The notes beneath the pieces are model-generated. The model was given only the letters and a program-made list of their open reading frames with translations. It searched no databases and was not told where the DNA came from. A DNA stretch of 64,000 nt from Clostridiales bacterium PH28_bin88 (GTDB lineage: Bacteria > Bacillota > PH28-bin88), in NCBI GenBank assembly GCA_000987045.1, contig LAKY01000055.1, positions 1 to 64,000 on the forward strand, given 5' to 3'. The position numbers and the translations under genes are program-made. Shown piece after piece: positions 1 through 8,654 of the stretch (its first letter is position 1; each line of letters begins with the position of its first letter).

Positions 1-143
1 TCTTATGACACTCAATTTCCAGTTATATGATAATGTAAGTTAGTTTGCTTCGCTAGTATAAAATCCTTCAGGCTATCAACAAACATTTCCGCCAGTCCCA
101 TTACAGGTTCAATCATGCCATGCCGGCAGCCGGAAAAAGGCAT

Positions 144-175
144 TAAAAAGGAGGCGGGGTTTTATCTCCCACCTC
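144..175 (-). terminator. intrinsic terminator after atoE-like gene
   Basis: On the minus strand an 8-bp stem, GAGGTGGG with CCCGCCTC (one G-U pair), closes a 9-base loop and is followed by CTTTTT. It lies about 55 bases past the stop of the transporter gene, so it probably ends that transcript. Confidence 0.7.
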
Positions 176-230
176 GCTAAAAAACCGTTTGCCTGACATC
201 CGGAGCGACTATCTGTCTGTCGTGAAGGCT

Positions 231-1544
231 TTAGAAAATCAGTAAGCCTAGAGAAATCACGATCCCGGTATAGATCAGGACCATGGTGCAGTAGCCCATG
301 ATATCCTTGATGCCCAGTTTGGCAATAGCCAGCAGCGGCAGCGCCCAGAAGGGCTGGATCATGTTGGTCCATGCGTCACCCCAGGCGATGCTCATGGCCA
401 CCTTGGAGGCAGGTACCCCCAGGGCCGCGCCGGCCGGGATGTTGATCGGCCCCTGTACGATCCACTGGCCACCACCGGAGGGGACAAAGAGGTTGATCAA
501 ACCACCCGCATAGAAAGTGAACAGCGGGAAAGTGGTCGTGGTAGAAAACGAAATAAACCAGTTGGCGATGATGGCCGCCAGCCCGGAGGTCACCATGATG
601 CCCTGGATGCCGCCGTACAGGGGAAACTGGAGGGCGATGCCGCCCGCTCCCTTGATGGCGTTGTTCACCGCTTTTACGTAATTGATGGGCCGCAGGTGCA
701 GGATGATGCCAGCCACCAGGAAGATGAGGATGACGATGTTCAGGTTGAGGGAGCCGCCCTTGGCGAAGAAGTTAACCAGGTAAACAACACCCATCAAACC
801 GAGCAGCATGTTCAGGATAATGCTGTTTTCCAGCCTGGTGGCGAAGGTGGCTTCCGCCGCCGGGGCGACCGCGTCCACCGGTTCTTCCAGCAGGGCCGGG
901 TCTACTGTCACTACATCCTGCTTACCCTTGGCCATAAAGTAAAAGAGGACGGGCAGGGTAAGGATGATGAACCAGGCCAGTATCAGATTCCATGAAGCGA
1001 AAATGGTCTCTGAAACCGGCACCACTCCCGCGATCTTTTCCACGATGTTGGGGCTGGTAGCAAGAGCCAGGGGAATAGACCCGGAGATGCCGGCGTGCCA
1101 CACCACGAATCCGGAGTAGCCTGCCGCTACCAGCATGCCGTAGTCCACACCTTTAACAGCCTTGGCCACTTCGCGGGCCAGCAGGGCGCCCACCACCAGG
1201 CCGAACCCCCACTGCAGCCAGCTGGCGATGGCGGCGACAAACACCACCAGCATGATGCCGCCTACCGGGCTTTTGGGCAGGCCGGCCAGGGCTTTAAGCA
1301 CGGCATGTACCGGTTTGCTGCTGGCCAGGGCGTGACCGGTGACCAGGATGAGGGTCATCTGCATGGCAAAGGCCAGGATACCCCACATACCGTCGCCCCA
1401 CATCTTAACCAGTTCGAGGGGGCCCTTACCGGTGAGCAGGAGGGCCAGGATGTACGCCAAAAAGGTCAGGATAATAGCGAACAGGTAAGCGTCGGGCAGG
1501 TAATTGCGGGCGATCCGGACGAAGAAATTCGTTAATCGTTGCAA
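231..1544 (-). CDS. atoE: short-chain fatty acid transporter, AtoE family
   Basis: Predicted inner-membrane carrier for short-chain fatty acids (acetoacetate/butyrate class), 437 residues, the usual length for AtoE. Hydrophobic spans run along the whole chain. The C-terminal part has the family signature PSGGGQWIVQGP followed by a conserved region beginning SIAWGDAWTN. The frame stays open upstream to 1703, but I choose the TTG at 1544: GAAGGAGG sits about 8 bases before it, and the upstream extension (rich in charged residues and Cys) looks non-coding. The gene lies directly downstream of an AtoS/AtoC-type two-component pair and has a -24/-12 promoter in between, the arrangement known for E. 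coli ato genes. The substrate is inferred from the family only. Confidence 0.88.
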   Translation of the reverse strand: MQRLTNFFVRIARNYLPDAYLFAIILTFLAYILALLLTGKGPLELVKMWGDGMWGILAFAMQMTLILVTGHALASSKPVHAVLKALAGLPKSPVGGIMLVVFVAAIASWLQWGFGLVVGALLAREVAKAVKGVDYGMLVAAGYSGFVVWHAGISGSIPLALATSPNIVEKIAGVVPVSETIFASWNLILAWFIILTLPVLFYFMAKGKQDVVTVDPALLEEPVDAVAPAAEATFATRLENSIILNMLLGLMGVVYLVNFFAKGGSLNLNIVILIFLVAGIILHLRPINYVKAVNNAIKGAGGIALQFPLYGGIQGIMVTSGLAAIIANWFISFSTTTTFPLFTFYAGGLINLFVPSGGGQWIVQGPINIPAGAALGVPASKVAMSIAWGDAWTNMIQPFWALPLLAIAKLGIKDIMGYCTMVLIYTGIVISLGLLIF

Positions 1545-1644
1545 AAAACTCGCCTCCTTCAGTATGAGGTCTCCCGCCGCACGGGCATGAAACAGAAACC
1601 TCCTTTCCTGATATTTCCGCAGGCAGGGGTCTGACCAATTCCTT

Positions 1645-1662
1645 TTGCAATTTTCATGCCAT
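1645..1662 (-). promoter_or_regulatory. sigma-54 (-24/-12) promoter of atoE
   Basis: The minus strand reads TGGCATGAAAATTGCA: GG at 1660-1659, ten bases, then GC at 1648-1647, a near-consensus RpoN promoter. It lies about 100 bases upstream of the chosen atoE start and downstream of a gene for an NtrC-type activator. Initiation would be expected near 1635. Confidence 0.8.
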
Positions 1663-1715
1663 GCGGAAGACGGTGAATTTTCGACAATATTCTTATTAGA
1701 CAATGCTGTCCTTAA

Positions 1716-1741
1716 GATAAAAACAGGGACGGATCCCTGTT
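1716..1741 (-). terminator. terminator after atoC-like gene
   Basis: The minus strand carries ACAGGGA-tccg-TCCCTGT followed by TTTTATC, about 90 bases after the response-regulator stop. It would separate the regulator transcript from the sigma-54-driven atoE transcript. Confidence 0.65.
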
Positions 1742-1787
1742 CCGGACCGTCCCACGCATACTGGGCTGTTACTTTTTTTCACACCAT

Positions 1788-1802
1788 GCGCAATCTTTGC
1801 GC
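1788..1802. promoter_or_regulatory. candidate activator-binding site (UAS) for atoE
   Basis: The perfect inverted repeat GCGCAA-TCT-TTGCGC lies about 130 bases upstream of the -24 element, a normal distance for an enhancer bound by an NtrC-family activator. Assigning it to the adjacent AtoC-type protein is inference. Confidence 0.4.
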
Positions 1803-1830
1803 GGTTGTGGTAAGCCCCGTTGATCTTGCG

Positions 1831-3201
1831 CTACCCTTTCAGCCCGTACTCCTCAATCTTGTAGATCAGTGCCCGCCGGCTGAGACCCAGCCGCTTGGCG
1901 GTCTCCGTCCTGTTGCCCCCGGTCTCCGCCAGGGCCTGGGCGATCATCCGCCGCTCCAATTCGCCCACCGCCTCCCGCAGCGGGCGGGAATCATCTACCG
2001 GCCCGGCTGCCCCTTCCCGGTAGCCGGTACGCACAGCCGCCGGCAAGTGTTCGGGAGTGACCATGCTGCCTCCTCCCAGGATAATGGCCTGTTTAATGGT
2101 ATTCTCCAGTTCCCGGATATTCCCCGGCCAGGGGTAACGGCTCAAAAGGTCCATGACCCCGGGAGTAACGCCCCGGGCCTCCCGGTTGAATTCCCGGGCA
2201 AACTTCTTTACAAAGTAGTGAACAAGGTCCGGGATGTCTTCCCGTCGCTCCCGCAGGGGAGGGAGCCGGAGCGGTACCACGTTGAGCCGGTAGTAGAGGT
2301 CTTCCCTGAAGGTTTTCCTGGCGATGGCCTCTTCCAGGTTGGCGTTGGTGGCGGCAATCACCCGCACGTCGATCTTGATGGTCTCCGTGCCCCCAAGGCG
2401 TTCGAACTCGTGCTCCTGCAACACCCGGAGGAGTTTCGCCTGGGTGGCCATGTTCATCTCCCCGATCTCATCCAGCAGCAGAGTCCCACCGTCCGCCAGT
2501 TGAAATTTACCGGGCTTTCTAAGGTGGGCGCCGGTAAAGGCCCCTTTCTCGTGGCCGAACAGTTCGCTCTCCACCAGGGTCTCGGGCATGGCGGAGCAGT
2601 TGATCTTGACAAAGGGTTTATCCCGGCGGGGGCTGTGGTAGTGGATGGCCCGGGCTACCAGTTCCTTACCGGTACCGCTCTCTCCCCGGATTAGCACCGT
2701 AACGTTGGTATCCGCCACCCGCTCGATGATGTCGAAGACCTCCTGCATGCAGCGGCTCTTGCCGATGATGTTGTCATAACCGTCCGCCAGCTTGCGGCGG
2801 AAGGACTTTACCTCATTGGTGAGGTGCCTGACCTCCAGTCCCCGCTTGACGATCACCTTTACCTCGTCGATATGGAAAGGTTTGATGAGGTAGTCGTAGG
2901 CCCCCTCTTTCAGGGCCTTCACCGCATCCTCCACTGCGGCGAAGGCGGTCATCAGGATCACCATCGCCTCCGGGTCCATTGCCTTGATGCGGGAAAAAGC
3001 AGTCATGCCGTCCATCACGGGCATGCGCACATCCATCAACACCAGGTCAGGCCTGCTGCCGACATAGGTATCGATGGCTTCCTGCCCATTACCGGCCACC
3101 AGTACCTGGTAGCCCTGTTTGCCCAGTACGTCCTTCAGCAGGCGCTGCACGCTACTCTCGTCATCTACCACCAGGATGCTCCTCTTTCCTCCGGCCGTCA
3201 T
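1831..3201 (-). CDS. sigma-54-dependent response regulator, AtoC/NtrC family
   Basis: 456-residue three-domain activator. The receiver domain (about 8-120) has the acidic pair DD at 13-14 and phospho-acceptor D57 (LMDVRMP). The AAA+ sigma-54 interaction domain has Walker A GESGTGKE at 173-180 and GAFTGA at about 219-224. A Fis-type helix-turn-helix ends the protein (GGNRTETAKRLGLSRRALIY). The frame extends to 3294, but the ATG at 3201 has GGAGGTGAGG just upstream and starts right at the receiver fold. It overlaps the end of the kinase gene by 41 bases, so the two are probably translationally coupled. Its likely target is the sigma-54 promoter of the downstream fatty-acid transporter and perhaps its own operon. 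Confidence 0.93.
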   Translation of the reverse strand: MTAGGKRSILVVDDESSVQRLLKDVLGKQGYQVLVAGNGQEAIDTYVGSRPDLVLMDVRMPVMDGMTAFSRIKAMDPEAMVILMTAFAAVEDAVKALKEGAYDYLIKPFHIDEVKVIVKRGLEVRHLTNEVKSFRRKLADGYDNIIGKSRCMQEVFDIIERVADTNVTVLIRGESGTGKELVARAIHYHSPRRDKPFVKINCSAMPETLVESELFGHEKGAFTGAHLRKPGKFQLADGGTLLLDEIGEMNMATQAKLLRVLQEHEFERLGGTETIKIDVRVIAATNANLEEAIARKTFREDLYYRLNVVPLRLPPLRERREDIPDLVHYFVKKFAREFNREARGVTPGVMDLLSRYPWPGNIRELENTIKQAIILGGGSMVTPEHLPAAVRTGYREGAAGPVDDSRPLREAVGELERRMIAQALAETGGNRTETAKRLGLSRRALIYKIEEYGLKG

Positions 3202-5089
3202 CCTCCTCACCTCCTTCCGGCAGATAGACATGAAAAGTTGCCCCCCGGCCGGGCCTGCTTTCCACCTCGATATTTCCGCCGTGCAGGCGGACAATCTGGT
3301 GGGCGATGGCCAGGCCCAGCCCCGTACCTTTTTCCTTCGTAGTAAAGAATGGATCGAACAGGCGGTCCACGTATTCCGGGGGAATTCCCGGACCCGTATC
3401 GTCCACGGTCAGCACTACCATGCGCTTTTCCGGCAAGTAATCGGTGGACACGCGGATAATGCCCCCGGAATCAGCCATAGCCTGGGCAGCGTTAATCAGC
3501 AGGTTCAAAAACACCTGTTTTAGCTGCTCACTGTCAGCCATCACCGGCGGGAGGGGATGGTAGTCCCTGATGATCTGAATGTGTTTAGAGTGGACCTGCC
3601 GCGCCAGCACCAGGGTCTGCTCCAGTTCCTCCTCCAGGTTGACGTAACGGAAGTAGGGAGTGGTCGGCCGGGCGAACCGGAGCAGTTCCTCCATGATCCG
3701 GTTGGCCCGGTTCACTTCCTGGACAATGGTCGCGAGATAGTCCTGGCGGGGGTCACCCGGCTGCAGGTCTTCCCCGAGGAACTGGGCATACCCCTGGACC
3801 GAGGTCAAAGGGTTCCTGATCTCGTGGGCCACCCCCGCTGCCAGTTCTCCCAGGGCGGCCAGCCGGTCTGCCCGGCGTACCTGCTCCTCCAGCCTCCGCA
3901 TTTCTGTCAGGTCCCGCAGGACCAGGATGGTCCCAATTGGCTCCTTGTTCTTCAACAGTACGGAAGAACTCACTAACAGGTGCATGGTGTTGTCACCCGA
4001 GGAGTACAGGATTTCCCGGCCGGGACAGGGCTGGCCGGAATTGCTGGTAGTTGACCAGATCTGGTAGATCTCCCCTTCAGAGGAGAATACCTCCTCAAAA
4101 GGGTGGTCCAGGACATCCACCGCCACCAGGCCGGTAATCTGTTCGGCCGCCCGGTTCAAGGTGGTCACGCGGCCCTCCTTGTCGGTAGTCACTACACCTC
4201 CGGAGATACTCTCCAGAATATACTCGTTATGGGTCCTGGCGGTCACCAGTTTCTGGGACAACAGGTTAACCTCGTCAGTGATCTCGCCCAGTTCGCCGAA
4301 GGAGGGAGGCAACTGGTGGTAGAGGTCATGGCGCAGCCGCTGCAGCCCCCTCTTGATCCGGCTGACGTCCGAGCCGATCTTGGCCGCCATTAAAAGGGCC
4401 ATCACCAGTCCCAGGGCAATTCCCGCTGTCACTGCCTGGTAGACCTTCCGCTCCATGGCGGCGATCTGCTGCTGGATATCGGTGAGAAGCTCATTGGACC
4501 AGATGTACCCGATTACCTCTCCTTTACGGGTTACCGGCAGCATGGCGTTCATGATGGGTCCCCGCACCAGCAGGCCTACCTCGATCATCGCCATCCCGGT
4601 AGCCATGGCTTTCCGCCCCGGATGGTCATCGGCGATACGGATACCCACCGTATTCCCGTACTGCTCGCTGGGCCCATAGGTGAGGATGGCGTCCAGGTCT
4701 TTGGAGTAGTAACCCACCCCTACCCCCGGGTTGGCCCGGGCGACCACATCGGTGTATTCCGCCAACGCCCGGTTTAGTCCCCGGATCTGCTCCTCGCGGC
4801 CGGCATGCTCCAGGCCCTGTTCCCGCAGGATGGTGTCGTAATCGGCCGCCAGGTACTGCTCCAGCATCCTGGCGGCTCCCATCAGTTTGCTCTTCTTTTC
4901 CTCCAGCAGGGCGTTTTCTGCCTGTTTGGTCATGATATACCCGCTGATCAAGATAGGGGTGGCGGTGGCGAAGATGATCGCCAGGAAGACATACAGCTTA
5001 AGGCTACCCCGCCGGAACAATTTGCGCACCCGCCCACCCCCTGATAATTCCAGAGCTTTGGAATATAACCTTTGAATGGTATTCGACAA
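3161..5089 (-). CDS. membrane sensor histidine kinase, AtoS-like
   Basis: 642 residues. A membrane span at about 31-52 is followed by an extracytoplasmic sensor region (about 55-215), a second span (about 217-238), a HAMP-like linker, a PAS domain (about 288-395), a HisKA domain with H422 in AHEIRNPLTS, and an ATPase domain with N533, DDTGPG (563-568) and GTGLGLA (588-594). The partner is the overlapping sigma-54 response regulator. The TTG start at 5089 follows a strong sigma-54 promoter by about 45 bases; a GTG at 5026 with GGGGGTGG upstream is an alternative. Sensing a fatty-acid-type ligand outside the cell is an inference from AtoS and the neighbouring AtoE-type transporter. Confidence 0.9.
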   Translation of the reverse strand: MSNTIQRLYSKALELSGGGRVRKLFRRGSLKLYVFLAIIFATATPILISGYIMTKQAENALLEEKKSKLMGAARMLEQYLAADYDTILREQGLEHAGREEQIRGLNRALAEYTDVVARANPGVGVGYYSKDLDAILTYGPSEQYGNTVGIRIADDHPGRKAMATGMAMIEVGLLVRGPIMNAMLPVTRKGEVIGYIWSNELLTDIQQQIAAMERKVYQAVTAGIALGLVMALLMAAKIGSDVSRIKRGLQRLRHDLYHQLPPSFGELGEITDEVNLLSQKLVTARTHNEYILESISGGVVTTDKEGRVTTLNRAAEQITGLVAVDVLDHPFEEVFSSEGEIYQIWSTTSNSGQPCPGREILYSSGDNTMHLLVSSSVLLKNKEPIGTILVLRDLTEMRRLEEQVRRADRLAALGELAAGVAHEIRNPLTSVQGYAQFLGEDLQPGDPRQDYLATIVQEVNRANRIMEELLRFARPTTPYFRYVNLEEELEQTLVLARQVHSKHIQIIRDYHPLPPVMADSEQLKQVFLNLLINAAQAMADSGGIIRVSTDYLPEKRMVVLTVDDTGPGIPPEYVDRLFDPFFTTKEKGTGLGLAIAHQIVRLHGGNIEVESRPGRGATFHVYLPEGGEEDDGRRKEEHPGGR

Positions 5090-5129
5090 AAAAGTCCCAT
5101 CCCCTGGTCATTCTCCCTTTGCTATTTTA

Positions 5130-5147
5130 ATGCAATTCCGGTGCCAG
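5130..5147 (-). promoter_or_regulatory. sigma-54 promoter of the kinase-regulator operon
   Basis: The minus strand reads TGGCACCGGAATTGCA, a perfect match to TGGCACN5TTGCA (GG at 5145-5144, GC at 5133-5132). Its position about 45 bases before the kinase gene suggests the two-component operon is itself RpoN-driven and may be autoregulated. Confidence 0.85.
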
Positions 5148-5148
5148 A

Positions 5149-5296
5149 CTGCTCAGGAGTCAGGGCAGAAGTCAGAATAAGAGAACGGTTTATCGTCTCG
5201 GGGCATTCTTCCCTGAAAATAGACCCCATTTTCATTCCTCTGATGGCGCCGCCGCAGGCGGCGTGGGGGTCTGAATTCTGAATGCCTGAATAGTAG
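5149..5296. repeat. dispersed intergenic repeat, copy A
   Basis: The blocks CTCAGGAGTCAG, AGAGAACGGTTTATCGTCTC, TCTGAATTCTGA and CCTGAATAGTA recur in the same order at 25441-25533. This copy has about 60 extra bases in the middle, including the hairpin GCCGCC-gca-GGCGGC. No coding potential was seen. Confidence 0.7.
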
Positions 5297-5300
5297 CAGA

Positions 5301-5329
5301 ATAAATAACCCCCGGACAGCATCCGGAGG
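5301..5329 (-). terminator. terminator after guanylate kinase-like gene
   Basis: The minus strand has CCTCCGGA-tgctg-TCCGGGGG (8 bp, one wobble pair) followed by TTATTTATT, about 58 bases after the kinase stop codon. Confidence 0.65.
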
Positions 5330-5386
5330 CGCTTTAGATCAACGACAATTTGGCGGTCGGCATTCCAGCCCTCGTTTTTCCCAGGG

Positions 5387-5995
5387 CTATCGGTCCCCCT
5401 CTTCGATCATTTGTTGGATTTCTCCCAGCAGATTCTGCCGGTCTCTTTTGGTCAATTCCGCGGAAATGATGCAGAAGATTTTTTCAAGGCAGCTTTTCAG
5501 GTCGTGATTTTTGACAATGTAATCGTATTCCGGAGCGTAACGCATCTGCTCAATGGCGTTCAACAAGCGGGCTTCCAGGTTTTTTTCCTTGGCGCGGTCC
5601 TCGATGCGTTCTTTCAGCTCCTTTAAGCTCGGGGGCATGATGAAAATGGAGACCGCTTGAGGAAATCTCTGTTTGTACTTGCGGTGTCCCTTGTAGTCGA
5701 CCTCCATCACCTTATGCATGCCGTTGTGGAACGGATTGGCGGGAGAACCGTAATAGTAGTCGTTATATACGCTCTCGTACTCAAAGATCTCCTCGTTCTT
5801 GACTTTATTGAAAAAATCATCGTGACTGACAAAGAGATAATCTACACCATGGCGCTCGCCCTGACGGGGATCCCTGGTGGTATAGGTTACCACCCTGGTG
5901 ATGCCGGGAAACCTGTTCATGATCGCCTTGATGACTGTCCCCTTGCCCGAGCCGGAAGGCCCGGTAATGATGATCAGCAGTGATTTGTCATCCAT
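5387..5995 (-). CDS. gmk: guanylate kinase (Gmk-like)
   Basis: 202 residues, normal Gmk length. It would phosphorylate GMP (or dGMP) to GDP with ATP in the cytosol. The P-loop is GPSGSGKGT at about 13-21, followed by the GMP-binding stretch YTTRDPRQGERHGVDYLFV and YYYGSP, close to the family pattern TTRxPRxGExxGxDYxFV...YGT. The usual LEIDVQGA region is altered (MEVDYKGHRKY), and the gene stands alone rather than beside rpoZ and coaBC. It may therefore be a second, divergent paralogue rather than the housekeeping enzyme. Confidence 0.8.
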   Translation of the reverse strand: MDDKSLLIIITGPSGSGKGTVIKAIMNRFPGITRVVTYTTRDPRQGERHGVDYLFVSHDDFFNKVKNEEIFEYESVYNDYYYGSPANPFHNGMHKVMEVDYKGHRKYKQRFPQAVSIFIMPPSLKELKERIEDRAKEKNLEARLLNAIEQMRYAPEYDYIVKNHDLKSCLEKIFCIISAELTKRDRQNLLGEIQQMIEEGDR

Positions 5996-6208
5996 AGTCC
6001 CGTCTCCTAACCTCTTCCAGAAATGAATTGTACCCTGTATGACAATAGTTTAACCAGCAGGCCGCCTACCGGCAAGCAAAAATTTTGTTCTTTCAAGCAT
6101 GCGCTGCAGAAACTAAAATCATTTGCTAAAAGAGGTATACCAGTTCAAGCGTAGAATTAAACCACATATTGCTGTGCGGTTAATAACCATGAGCTGGGAG
6201 GCAAAAAA

Positions 6209-6832
6209 ATGGCTGATGAACTGCAGGTCTTAAATAGCGGGTTCGTGAAACTGGTGGAGTACATGGGAGGAGATGAGGCGGTCATCCGGAACGCCCGGCG
6301 ATGCTGGCGCAGCATGGCCAAGGGAGAAAATGCCGATACAAAGTTGATCCGCCACCTGATGAACGCCGGCCACAAGTCCCCTTTTGAGGCCATGGTATTT
6401 ACCTTTGACGTCAAATGCCCCATTTTTGTGGCCAGGCAGTGGTTCAGGCACAGGATTGGCTCTTATAACGAGGAATCGCTCAGGTACTGCGTCGCGCTGA
6501 GAGACTATTACATTCCCGAAGGGTTGTCCGGAGAGGCCCTGGACCGGTGGGTCAAGCAAAACGACAGCGCTTTCGACCTGTACGAATTGCTGGTAAATGA
6601 GCACGGCATGAAAAAAGAACAGGCCCGTTCCCTGCTTCCCCTGGGCATTTACACCAACTTCTACTGGACGGTCAACGGCAGTTCATTGATGAACTTTTTG
6701 AACCTGAGGTTGGACAAACACGCTCAGGCAGAGATCAGGGAGTACGCAAAGGCAATTCTCAAGCTGGTCGAACCTAAGGCGCCCATTTGCTTCACTGAGT
6801 TTAAAGAAAACTTGGCTTGCACCAAGCCGTAG
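6209..6832 (+). CDS. thyX: FAD-dependent thymidylate synthase ThyX
   Basis: 207 residues. The enzyme methylates dUMP to dTMP with methylene-tetrahydrofolate and reduced FAD. The diagnostic ThyX motif RHRxxSxNxxSxRY is present exactly as RHRIGSYNEESLRY at residues 80-93. The start ATG follows CTGGGAGG by 7 bases. It is a single gene on the plus strand between minus-strand units, so it has its own promoter, which I could not place with confidence in 5996-6208. Use of ThyX rather than ThyA fits an anaerobic thermophile-like Firmicute. Confidence 0.96.
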   Translation: MADELQVLNSGFVKLVEYMGGDEAVIRNARRCWRSMAKGENADTKLIRHLMNAGHKSPFEAMVFTFDVKCPIFVARQWFRHRIGSYNEESLRYCVALRDYYIPEGLSGEALDRWVKQNDSAFDLYELLVNEHGMKKEQARSLLPLGIYTNFYWTVNGSSLMNFLNLRLDKHAQAEIREYAKAILKLVEPKAPICFTEFKENLACTKP

Positions 6833-6862
6833 GCGCAGGCGGAAGCCTTAGTTGCACTTATG

Positions 6863-6889
6863 CCAACAGAAAGTTATACTTTCTGTTGG
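6863..6889. repeat. 12-bp perfect inverted repeat after thyX
   Basis: CCAACAGAAAGT-tat-ACTTTCTGTTGG, with an outer TTGCA/TGCAA pair, lies 31 bases after the thyX stop. It has no T-run on the plus side (an A-run follows), so it could act as a 3' stability hairpin rather than a classic terminator. Confidence 0.55.
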
Positions 6890-7052
6890 TGCAAAAAAAC
6901 TCTAAACAGAGACGCCTCTCCCGATCAGGATTAGATCAGACGAACTCCAGTATCGCAGTAACCGATTTTGGAAGCGGCATAACCACTTCTGATCTGCCGG
7001 CCCGTTGCGGCCGGAATGGCTCAAGGCGACGGGTTGGATCCCGCAGGCTTGG

Positions 7053-8612
7053 TTATTTGCCCGGTCCCATCAGGGAGTGGAGTTCCCTGTACAAGGGGCG
7101 AAGTCTCTTGTACATCTGGCGGTACACCTTACGGTACAGGTCGTCGTATACCTTGACCGTCTCCGGGTCAGGGTTAAATGTCCGGCTTACCCGGGTCATT
7201 TCCCGCACCGCCGTTTTCATGTCAGGGTGCAACCCGGCCCCCACCGCCGCCAGCATGGCGGCTCCCAGCCCGGAGGCCTCGTAAGTTGCCGGCCTGGCTG
7301 CGGGGAGCCCGAAGACGTCCGCGGTGATCTGCATCATCTGATCGCTTTTGGATCCTCCCCCACAGACGTATAATTCCCTTACCGGTACCCCGGTGCGCCT
7401 TTCGATGCGCTCCCGCCCCTCCCGGATGGCAAAAGCCAGCCCTTCCAGGATCGCCCGGTACAGGTGGGCCCTGGTGTGTCCCCCCTTGAAGCCGATCACG
7501 GCTCCCCTGGCTTCCAGGCCGGGGTGCCTTAGCCCCGGAGACCAGTAAGGCTGCAGTACCAGTCCCGTGGACCCCGGGGGGATGTTGGCCACCAGCCGGT
7601 CCAGCAGTTCCTCCGCCGCGACCCCCTCCTGCCGGGCCAGGGCCCGCTCCTGCCAGGCGAATTCCTCCTTGAACCAGGTAACCATCCAGAAGCCCCGGAA
7701 AATCTGCACCTCCAGGTTGTAAGACCCCGGGCTGGCGCTGGGATATGCGGGAATAAGGGGGATGGGCTCGATATACCGGTGGGAGTTCACGTTGATGGTG
7801 GCGGTGGTTCCATATCCGATACAGGCCTGGTGCGGTGCCAGGCAGCCGGAGCCCAGCACCTCGCAGGCCTTGTCGGAAGCCCCGGCGATCACCGGCAGCC
7901 CTTCCGGCAGGCCGGTAAGCCGGGCAGCCTCCGGTGTAACAGTCCCCATCTGCTGGCCGGGTAAGGCCAGTTCAGGCAAAACCTCCGGCCGCACGGGAAT
8001 GGCCCGCCACTTCCAGTTGGATCGGGGCGCCCAGGTGTGCCGGCGGTAGTCAAAAGGGATGTAACCCACCTGGCAGCCCGTGGAATCCACCACCCGGCCC
8101 GTGAGCCTGTAGGCGATGTACCCGGAAATAAAAAGGTAATGGGCGGTCTTTTCCCAGACTTCGGGCTGGTTTTCCATCAGCCAGTTGGCCTCGGCCTCGG
8201 CCTGCAGGTATTGCAGCGTGCCCCTCAGGCCGGCCAGTTTAAATATGGTGTTCCAGAGCGCTCCCACCGGAGGCAGGTTCCGGGCCTGGCGCTGGTCCAG
8301 CCAGACAATGGCCGGTCTGAGGGGTACCCCATGTTTGTCCAGGTTGACCAGCGTGGAGCGCTGCGATGTGACGCACATGGCCGCCAGGGACCCGGGGGAC
8401 ACCTTGCCCCCGCCCCACAGTTGGCGGCAGGCTTCCGCCAGGCACTGCCAGTAATAACGGGGGTCCTGTTCCGCCCAGCCCGGCCGGGGTGAGTGGTAGG
8501 GTGCGGAGTAGGCGATCCGGGCGCCGTCCACCAGCCTCCCCAGGGGATCGAAGGCCAGGGCGCGCAAGCTCTGGGTGCCTACGTCGATGGCCAAAACCGT
8601 TTCTTTACACAT
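7053..8612 (-). CDS. FGGY-family carbohydrate kinase
   Basis: 519-residue sugar/polyol kinase with the two-lobed actin-like ATPase fold. The N-terminal phosphate motif is VLAIDVGTQSLRALAFD, and the C-terminal adenosine motif is CGGGSKSDQMMQITADVF. The start is taken at the ATG at 8612 because GGGGGAGG lies about 8 bases before it; an upstream ATG at 8633 has no ribosome site. It is the third gene after a GlpD-type dehydrogenase and an alkyl-DHAP-synthase-like oxidase, with a gap of about 40 bases. The context suggests a glycerol-, glycerol-ether- or polyol-related substrate, but the sequence does not settle which (xylulose and glycerol kinases share this fold). Confidence 0.85.
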   Translation of the reverse strand: MCKETVLAIDVGTQSLRALAFDPLGRLVDGARIAYSAPYHSPRPGWAEQDPRYYWQCLAEACRQLWGGGKVSPGSLAAMCVTSQRSTLVNLDKHGVPLRPAIVWLDQRQARNLPPVGALWNTIFKLAGLRGTLQYLQAEAEANWLMENQPEVWEKTAHYLFISGYIAYRLTGRVVDSTGCQVGYIPFDYRRHTWAPRSNWKWRAIPVRPEVLPELALPGQQMGTVTPEAARLTGLPEGLPVIAGASDKACEVLGSGCLAPHQACIGYGTTATINVNSHRYIEPIPLIPAYPSASPGSYNLEVQIFRGFWMVTWFKEEFAWQERALARQEGVAAEELLDRLVANIPPGSTGLVLQPYWSPGLRHPGLEARGAVIGFKGGHTRAHLYRAILEGLAFAIREGRERIERRTGVPVRELYVCGGGSKSDQMMQITADVFGLPAARPATYEASGLGAAMLAAVGAGLHPDMKTAVREMTRVSRTFNPDPETVKVYDDLYRKVYRQMYKRLRPLYRELHSLMGPGK

Positions 8613-8654
8613 ATGCGGAGCCTCCCCCATCATTTACAAAGTTGGCAACAACAT

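Noticed and set aside
12-116. Minus-strand 34-codon frame starting MIEPVMGLAEMF
   Set aside because: Looks mildly protein-like but has no ribosome site and sits after the atoE terminator; not enough to call a gene.
1645-2694. Plus-strand frame of 349 codons opposite the AtoC-like gene
   Set aside because: It is antisense to a clear sigma-54 response regulator, is rich in Pro/Gly/His as expected of the reverse of GC-rich code, and has no family motif.
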